10,371 nt of DNA from Pseudomonadota bacterium (GTDB taxonomy: Bacteria > Pseudomonadota > Alphaproteobacteria > Parvibaculales > Parvibaculaceae), in assembly GCA_021780275.1 (NCBI GenBank), contig JAJXZC010000747.1:1-10371 (forward strand), in the 5' to 3' direction. The position numbers and the translations under genes were made by a program. This document shows, in pieces, positions 5,587 through 10,371 of the stretch. Within the stretch, counting starts at the first letter, position 1. Each line of letters begins with the position of its first letter. Under the pieces are notes generated by a model that had not been told where the DNA came from, did no database searches, and was given only the letters and a program-made list of their open reading frames with translations.

Positions 5587-7109
5587 ACGAGACGATGCGC
5601 AAGGCGATCGTCACCGCCGCCGTCATGCTCGCGACGGTGATGCAGACGCTCGATTCGACGATTGCAAACGTCGCACTGCCGCATATGCAGGGTAGCGTGG
5701 CGGCGACGCAGGACCAGATCGCCTGGGTACTGACCTCCTACATTATCGCCGCCGCCATCTCGACGCCGCTGACAGCCTTTCTCGCGATCCGTTTCGGACG
5801 CAAGCGGCTGCTCACCATTTCGGTCATCGGCTTCACGCTGACATCGATGCTCTGCGGTGCTGCACAAACGCTCGACCAGATCGTTCTCTTCCGTCTCGCC
5901 CAGGGCATGTTTGGCGCCGCCTTCGTGCCGCTGTCGCAAACCATCATGTTCGACATGTATACGATCGAACAGCGCGGCAAGATGATGGCGCTGTGGGGCG
6001 TCGGCGTGATGGTGGGGCCGATCGTCGGCCCGGCTCTCGGCGGGTGGCTGACGGAGAATTACAGCTGGCGCTGGGTCTTCTACATCAACGTGCCCTTCGG
6101 CGCTCTTGCCTTCGCCGGCCTCGGCGCGCTTCGCGAGTCGACGCTTTCAAGAGAACGCCGTTTCGACTGGCTGGGCTTCACCTTCCTGAGCCTCGGCATC
6201 GGCGCCATGCAGCTCATGCTCGACCGCGGCAATAGCGAGGACTGGTTTGGATCGAGCGAGATCATTCTTGAATCGTTGATCGCAGCCTTCGGCTTCTATC
6301 TCTTCATTGCCCATTCGGCGACGACGAAGCAGCCATTCATCGACCTTGAGCTCTTCAAGGACCGTAACCTGGTGATCGGCCTTTGCCTCACCGTTGCAGT
6401 CGGCTTCGTCCTCTATGCGACCATGGCGCTCATGCCGAGCTTCCTGCAAAGCCTGAAGGGCTATCCGGTCGTGACCACAGGCATCGTCCTCGCGCCGCGC
6501 GGCTTCGGCACGATGATCGCTATGGTGATTGCGGGGCGCATCATCAATTCCGTCGACATGCGGCTCATCATCGCGAGCGGATTTGCCCTTACCTCTTTCA
6601 CCCTGTGGGAGATGGGTCATTTCGACCTGAATGTGAGCGAAGCCGCAATCATCCGAACGGGCGTCATGCAGGGGCTCGGCCTGGGCTTCATCTTTGCGCC
6701 GCTAACGACAATCTCCTTTGTCACGCTGGCGGCGCATCTGCGTCCCGAAGGCACGAGCTTCTATAGCCTCATTCGAAACGTCGGCTCCAGCATCGGCATC
6801 GCCTCCACGCAAGCCATGATCGCGACCATGACGCAAGTAAACCACGCGCAGCTCGCCACCCATGTCAGCGATCTCAATCCGCTGCTCCGCAGTGGCGTCG
6901 CGCCCGCGGCCTATTCCCTCAAATCGTCGATCGGCCTCGGCGTTCTGAACGGCGAGGTGACGCGGCAAGCGGCGGCTATCGCGTATATCGACAGCTTCAA
7001 GCTGATGATGTGGTTCACGCTGATCGCTGTTCCGTCGGTCTATCTGATGCGTTCGCCAAAAATGACCAGCGCGCCCGACCCCGAACTCGCGCATGCGGTG
7101 ATGGATTGA
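5583..7109 (+). CDS. emrB: EmrB/QacA-type MFS multidrug transporter (DHA2, 14 TMS)
   Basis: A 508-residue inner-membrane proton-drug antiporter of the DHA2 family; the length and hydrophobic pattern fit 14 transmembrane helices. Visible motifs: LDSTIANVALP (23-33), the D1 motif of 14-helix exporters in helix 1; FLAIRFGRKRL (66-76), motif A in the loop between helices 2 and 3; and GVGVMVGPIVGPALGGW (139-155), the antiporter motif C in helix 5. The start ATG (5583-5585) overlaps the emrA stop TGA (5584-5586), which fixes the start although the frame is open further upstream. With EmrA it should form a pump that exports hydrophobic drugs, uncouplers, bile-salt-like or fatty compounds across both membranes. 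No TolC-type gene is near. No terminator is visible after its stop. Confidence 0.94.
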   Translation: MNETMRKAIVTAAVMLATVMQTLDSTIANVALPHMQGSVAATQDQIAWVLTSYIIAAAISTPLTAFLAIRFGRKRLLTISVIGFTLTSMLCGAAQTLDQIVLFRLAQGMFGAAFVPLSQTIMFDMYTIEQRGKMMALWGVGVMVGPIVGPALGGWLTENYSWRWVFYINVPFGALAFAGLGALRESTLSRERRFDWLGFTFLSLGIGAMQLMLDRGNSEDWFGSSEIILESLIAAFGFYLFIAHSATTKQPFIDLELFKDRNLVIGLCLTVAVGFVLYATMALMPSFLQSLKGYPVVTTGIVLAPRGFGTMIAMVIAGRIINSVDMRLIIASGFALTSFTLWEMGHFDLNVSEAAIIRTGVMQGLGLGFIFAPLTTISFVTLAAHLRPEGTSFYSLIRNVGSSIGIASTQAMIATMTQVNHAQLATHVSDLNPLLRSGVAPAAYSLKSSIGLGVLNGEVTRQAAAIAYIDSFKLMMWFTLIAVPSVYLMRSPKMTSAPDPELAHAVMD

Positions 7110-7183
7110 GCCCTCGCCGCCAATGTTGAATTGATCGTCGCCGAGGTTCATGCTGCGACGAAATCGAAATGAGAGACAGGGCG

Positions 7184-8074
7184 ATGGCCGTCGAAATTCC
7201 CTATGTCCGCGAGATTGAATTCACCTATGGCGAAAGCGAGCAGGTTTCGCCGCTGACCCGCCGCGTCGTCGCGGAAAATCCCTCGGCCTTCACCTATAAG
7301 GGTACGGGCACCTATATCATCGGCCACGGCAAGGTCGCCGTGATCGATCCCGGTCCGCTCGATGAGAGGCATGTCGAGGCGCTGATGCGTGCGCTTGAGG
7401 GCGAGACCGTCACGCATATCCTCATCACTCATACCCATAGCGACCATTCGCCGGCGGCAGCACCCCTGAAGGCGCGCACAGGCGCAAAGACCTATGGCTA
7501 TGGCCCGCATGGCGCAGGCGCCGGCGCCGGCGAGGAAGACGGCGACATGTCCTTCGTACCGGATGTCGAAATCCGCCATGGCGACGTCATCGAAGGCGAA
7601 GGCTGGACCGTCGAATGCGTCCACACGCCGGGCCACACCTCGAACCACATCTGCTTCGCGCTACGGGAAGAAAAGGCGCTCTTCTCCGGCGATCATGTCA
7701 TGGGGTGGTCGACGAGCATCGTCAGCCCGCCAGACGGCAACATGAGCGACTACATGAACTCGCTCGAACTGTTGCTTACCCGCGACGACGAAACCTACTG
7801 GCCGACGCATGGGCCTGCGATCCGCGATCCCAAGCCCTTCGTCCGCGCCTTCATCGCCCATCGCGAGGACCGCGAGAACCAGATCATCGAGCAGTTGAAG
7901 GCTGGCCACCACCGCATCGCCGACATGGTGCCGGTAATCTATACGGCCGTCGACAAGCGCCTTTATCCGGCCGCCGCGCGCTCCGTGTTCGCGCATATGA
8001 CGCGACTCGTCGAGCAGGGCCGCGTCGTCACCGACGAGCCCGTCACGCTCGGCGCGGAATACCGTCTGCCCTGA
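7184..8074 (+). CDS. Metallo-beta-lactamase-fold hydrolase (LACTB2-like, with C-terminal winged-helix-type domain)
   Basis: A 296-residue hydrolase. Metal ligands are in place: HTHSDH with H83, H85, D87 and H88; HTPGH with H151; SGDH with D170; and PTHG with H209. The expected two-metal site therefore looks complete. The C-terminal part (about 220-296), rich in helices and ending in MTRLVEQGRVV, resembles the winged-helix domain found in LACTB2-like proteins. Family members include nucleases and thioester or ester hydrolases, so the substrate is open. A Gly-Ala run (GAGAGAG, about 109-115) sits in a surface-loop position. I chose the ATG at 7184 (MAVEIPYVRE), which fits the family N-terminus and has a GAGA/CAGGG purine stretch just upstream. 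An ATG at 7169 adds five residues and is the alternative. It lies 74 bases after emrB and may be co-transcribed. Confidence 0.88.
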   Translation: MAVEIPYVREIEFTYGESEQVSPLTRRVVAENPSAFTYKGTGTYIIGHGKVAVIDPGPLDERHVEALMRALEGETVTHILITHTHSDHSPAAAPLKARTGAKTYGYGPHGAGAGAGEEDGDMSFVPDVEIRHGDVIEGEGWTVECVHTPGHTSNHICFALREEKALFSGDHVMGWSTSIVSPPDGNMSDYMNSLELLLTRDDETYWPTHGPAIRDPKPFVRAFIAHREDRENQIIEQLKAGHHRIADMVPVIYTAVDKRLYPAAARSVFAHMTRLVEQGRVVTDEPVTLGAEYRLP

Positions 8075-8821
8075 TCAGGAAGCCGGTGTCGCGAGCTTCG
8101 CCTTCAGCGCATCGAGAAAAGCGCGGATGCGCTTGGCATTGGCGCCGAGATCGCTCATGCCGACACGCGAGACGGAGCGAACGTCGACCGCAGCACCACC
8201 ATCCTTTTCAGTGATGCGGATCGCGACGTCATCCTTGAAGCCGATGAGCTTCGTCACCGCCGTTGCCTCGATCAATCCCTTCTCGGGCGTCGAGCCATCG
8301 ATCGTCCAGCCCATTTCCTTGGCTGTCGCCAGCGCCGCCTCATAGACCTTGCCCGGCTGCTCCGTCACGGTGAGCGTCACGAGATCGGGATAGGCCTTCT
8401 TCTGCTGCTCCGCGAGATCGGACGGCGCCGAGCGGTCGAGAGAATTCGGCGCGCCCTGACGCAAAGCGACGACCGCCTCGAACTGAGGCGGATTCGCGAG
8501 ATCGGTCGCGATGTCGTGAATGCGTGGCACGCCACGACCGAGCACGAAGGTGGAGGCAACGGGCAGAGCCGCAACCACGCCAAGCACGATGCCAAGAAGA
8601 GCCGCCCCCGCGCCCGGCTTGCCGCCCAGCGCGATGATGAGCCCGATCACCGACAGAACGACCGCGACGACGCCCAGCAGGGCGGCAAGCGCGAACCCCG
8701 CGAGCGGCAGCTCGTAGCCGAGAAGGCCGAGATGGTTGCTCAAAATCGCGGCGATCAACAGCACGACCGCCAGCATGCCGATCCGCCCGCCCCAGCGTGC
8801 GGCGCGTGATTTTCCTTCCAT
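8075..8821 (-). CDS. DUF1499 family membrane protein
   Basis: A 248-residue protein with three hydrophobic helices near the N-terminus (about 12-28, 38-66, 70-93), followed by a soluble domain. IHDIATDLANPPQF (101-114) and the late DVRSVSRVGMSDLGANAKRI (213-232) are features of the DUF1499 family, whose biochemical role is not established. The soluble part is probably on the periplasmic side after the last helix, but topology is inferred. A strong Shine-Dalgarno GGGGAGGA (8833-8826) precedes the ATG. It lies 29 bases downstream of the second acyl-CoA synthetase gene on the same strand and is probably in its operon. Its stop abuts that of the convergent hydrolase gene with no gap. Confidence 0.85.
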   Translation of the reverse strand: MEGKSRAARWGGRIGMLAVVLLIAAILSNHLGLLGYELPLAGFALAALLGVVAVVLSVIGLIIALGGKPGAGAALLGIVLGVVAALPVASTFVLGRGVPRIHDIATDLANPPQFEAVVALRQGAPNSLDRSAPSDLAEQQKKAYPDLVTLTVTEQPGKVYEAALATAKEMGWTIDGSTPEKGLIEATAVTKLIGFKDDVAIRITEKDGGAAVDVRSVSRVGMSDLGANAKRIRAFLDALKAKLATPAS

Positions 8822-8850
8822 CTCGTCCTCCCCTGTGGCCTTCCGGCCGA

Positions 8851-10371
8851 TTATTCCGCCGCAGTGGCGGAAGGCAGCTTGTAGCCCTTGAACATCTCGC
8901 GCAAAGCGAGCTTCTGGATCTTGCCCGTCGCCGTGTGCGGAATTTCGTTCACGAAGGCGACGTCATCCGGCATCCACCACTTGGCGATCTTGCCGTCCAT
9001 GTAGTGGAGGATTTCCTCCTTGGTCGCCGTCTCGCCTTCCTTCAGCACGACGATGAGCAGCGGCCGTTCATCCCATTTCGGATGGACCACACCGATGACC
9101 GCGGCTTCAGCAACCTTCGGATGGCCGACCGCGAGGTTCTCCAGATCGATCGACGAAATCCACTCGCCGCCCGACTTGATGACGTCCTTGGCGCGATCCG
9201 TGATCTGCATGAAGCCGAGCGGATCGAGCGTCGCGACATCGCCCGTGTCGAACCAGCCGCCTTCATCGAGAATCTGTCCGCCCTCACCCTTGAGATAGGC
9301 CCCGGCGATGGCCGGGCCGCGCACGAGCAGATGGCCGAAGGCCTTGCCGTCCCAGGGAAGTTCCTTGCCGTTGTCGTCGGTGATCTTCATCTCGACGCCG
9401 AAGGGAGGGCGGCCCTGCTTCACCTTGATGTCGAGCTTTTCCTCGTGGGAAAGCGTCTCCATGCCGGACTTGAAGCAGCCAAGCGTGCCGAGCGGCGAAA
9501 GTTCCGTCATGCCCCAGGCATGACGCACATCGACGCCGTAATTGCGCTCGAACGTATCGATCATCGAGCGCGGCGCGGCGGAACCACCGATAACGACGCG
9601 CTTCAGATGCGGAATCGTCTTGCCCGTCTTTTCGAGATACTGGAGCAGCATCAACCACACGGTCGGCACAGCGGCGGTGAAGGTCACATCTTCCGTCGTC
9701 AGCAATTCGCAGATGCTATCGCCATCCATCTTCTGGCCCGGCATGACGATCTTGGCGCCGACCATGGGCGCGGAGAAGGTGATACCCCAGGCATTGGCGT
9801 GGAACATCGGCACCACCGGCATCACGCAATCCGTCGAGCCCAGGCCCATTGCGTCGGCGGTCGCAGAGATCAGCGCATGCAGCACATTGGAGCGATGCGA
9901 ATAGAGAACGCCCTTGGGATGGCCCGTCGTGCCGGAGGTATAGCAAAGACCGCAGGCCGCATTCTCATCGACCTCCACCCAGTCGAACTTGCCGTCTTCC
10001 GCCTCGATCAGCGTTTCATAGCAAAGCGCGTTCTTGAGCTTCGTCTGCGGCATGTGGGCCGCGTCGGTCATGATGATGTAGCCCTTCACGTTCGGGCACT
10101 CCGCCTCGATCGCCTCGACGATCGGCACGAAGGTCAGATCGAGCAGGATGTACTTATCTTCAGCGTGATTGACGATGTAGACGAGCTGCTCGGCAAAGAG
10201 ACGCGGGTTCAGCGTATGGCAGACCGCGCCGAGGCCCATGATGCTGTACCAGGCCTCCATGTGGCGTCCCGTGTTCCAGGCCATCGTGGCGACCACATCG
10301 CCTTCATTGACCCCGAGCCGGCGGAGCGCCTGCGCCACCTTGCGCGCGCGGACGGCCATTTTGCCATAAGT
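8851..10371 (-). CDS. Acyl-CoA synthetase, DmdB/medium-long-chain type, 5' end outside window
   Basis: Partial ANL-superfamily ligase, missing its N-terminus. An ATG at 10359-10357 exists, but the frame is open to the last base and reads [19 protein letters not shown] followed by a helix with VAQAL is standard internal sequence in this family, so the gene continues beyond the edge. Numbering from that internal Met: [12 protein letters not shown] (139-150); PMFHANAWG (184-192), characteristic of the branch containing methylthiopropionate-CoA ligase DmdB and many medium/long-chain ligases; AWGMTE (281-286); DTGD (371-374); [17 protein letters not shown] (386-402); and TATGK with K480 as the adenylation lysine. 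The protein ends SATAAE. It activates a fatty or related acid to its CoA ester; the exact substrate cannot be told. The DUF1499 gene follows 29 bases downstream. It belongs to a different branch from the ligase at 1833-3380. Confidence 0.93.
   Translation of the reverse strand, partial: TYGKMAVRARKVAQALRRLGVNEGDVVATMAWNTGRHMEAWYSIMGLGAVCHTLNPRLFAEQLVYIVNHAEDKYILLDLTFVPIVEAIEAECPNVKGYIIMTDAAHMPQTKLKNALCYETLIEAEDGKFDWVEVDENAACGLCYTSGTTGHPKGVLYSHRSNVLHALISATADAMGLGSTDCVMPVVPMFHANAWGITFSAPMVGAKIVMPGQKMDGDSICELLTTEDVTFTAAVPTVWLMLLQYLEKTGKTIPHLKRVVIGGSAAPRSMIDTFERNYGVDVRHAWGMTELSPLGTLGCFKSGMETLSHEEKLDIKVKQGRPPFGVEMKITDDNGKELPWDGKAFGHLLVRGPAIAGAYLKGEGGQILDEGGWFDTGDVATLDPLGFMQITDRAKDVIKSGGEWISSIDLENLAVGHPKVAEAAVIGVVHPKWDERPLLIVVLKEGETATKEEILHYMDGKIAKWWMPDDVAFVNEIPHTATGKIQKLALREMFKGYKLPSATAAE

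Noticed and set aside
7110..7183. Promoter for the MBL hydrolase gene (TTGAAT at 7126-7131)
   Set aside because: No acceptable -10 box at 16-18 bases downstream; co-transcription with emrAB is at least as likely.

Overview
The base composition (GC-rich, strong G/C bias at third codon positions) and the gene families suggest an alphaproteobacterium, perhaps a Parvibaculum- or Rhizobiales-like lipid degrader. That placement is an inference from general family knowledge; no rRNA or other marker gene is present. I see no rRNA, tRNA, CRISPR array, insertion sequence, integrase or attachment site.

Left part (1-3380), lipid metabolism: the start of an enoyl-CoA hydratase/isomerase gene runs leftward off the edge. 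Divergent from it, across a 142-base gap, is a PLP enzyme that looks like a soluble sphingosine-1-phosphate lyase. After a GC-rich hairpin comes an AMP-forming acyl-CoA synthetase. A lyase that could release a long-chain aldehyde, a ligase that could activate the derived acid and a beta-oxidation hydratase could form a catabolic set for sphingoid-type or related lipids. This is a hypothesis.

Middle (3381-3955), the least ordinary part: a gap of about 575 bases holds a promoter-like AT-rich patch with a dyad and a tandem repeat, a leader of about 160 bases, a 69-codon single-pass membrane protein with its own Shine-Dalgarno, a 10-bp hairpin, and a strong intrinsic terminator. The promoter of the next gene appears to reuse the terminator's loop and 3' arm as its -35 box. 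Its perfect TATAAT overlaps a 7-5-7 palindrome that is a good candidate operator for the MarR regulator encoded just downstream.

Right-centre (3956-7109): marR-emrA-emrB, a local regulator followed by a membrane-fusion protein and a 14-helix DHA2 transporter (ATGA overlap). The layout matches the emrRAB drug/lipophile efflux operon; no outer-membrane TolC partner is in the window.

Right part (7110-10371): a metallo-beta-lactamase-fold hydrolase of the LACTB2-like type converges on a leftward pair, a DUF1499 membrane protein and a second acyl-CoA synthetase of the DmdB/medium-long-chain type. The two convergent genes meet with no gap, their stop codons together forming TGATCA. The second ligase is cut by the right edge: its frame is open to the last base, so its real start lies outside.

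There is no clear undescribed defence or mobile system here. The items most worth a second look are the small-protein transcription unit, the terminator/promoter/operator overlap, and the sphingosine-phosphate-lyase-like gene among acyl-CoA genes.
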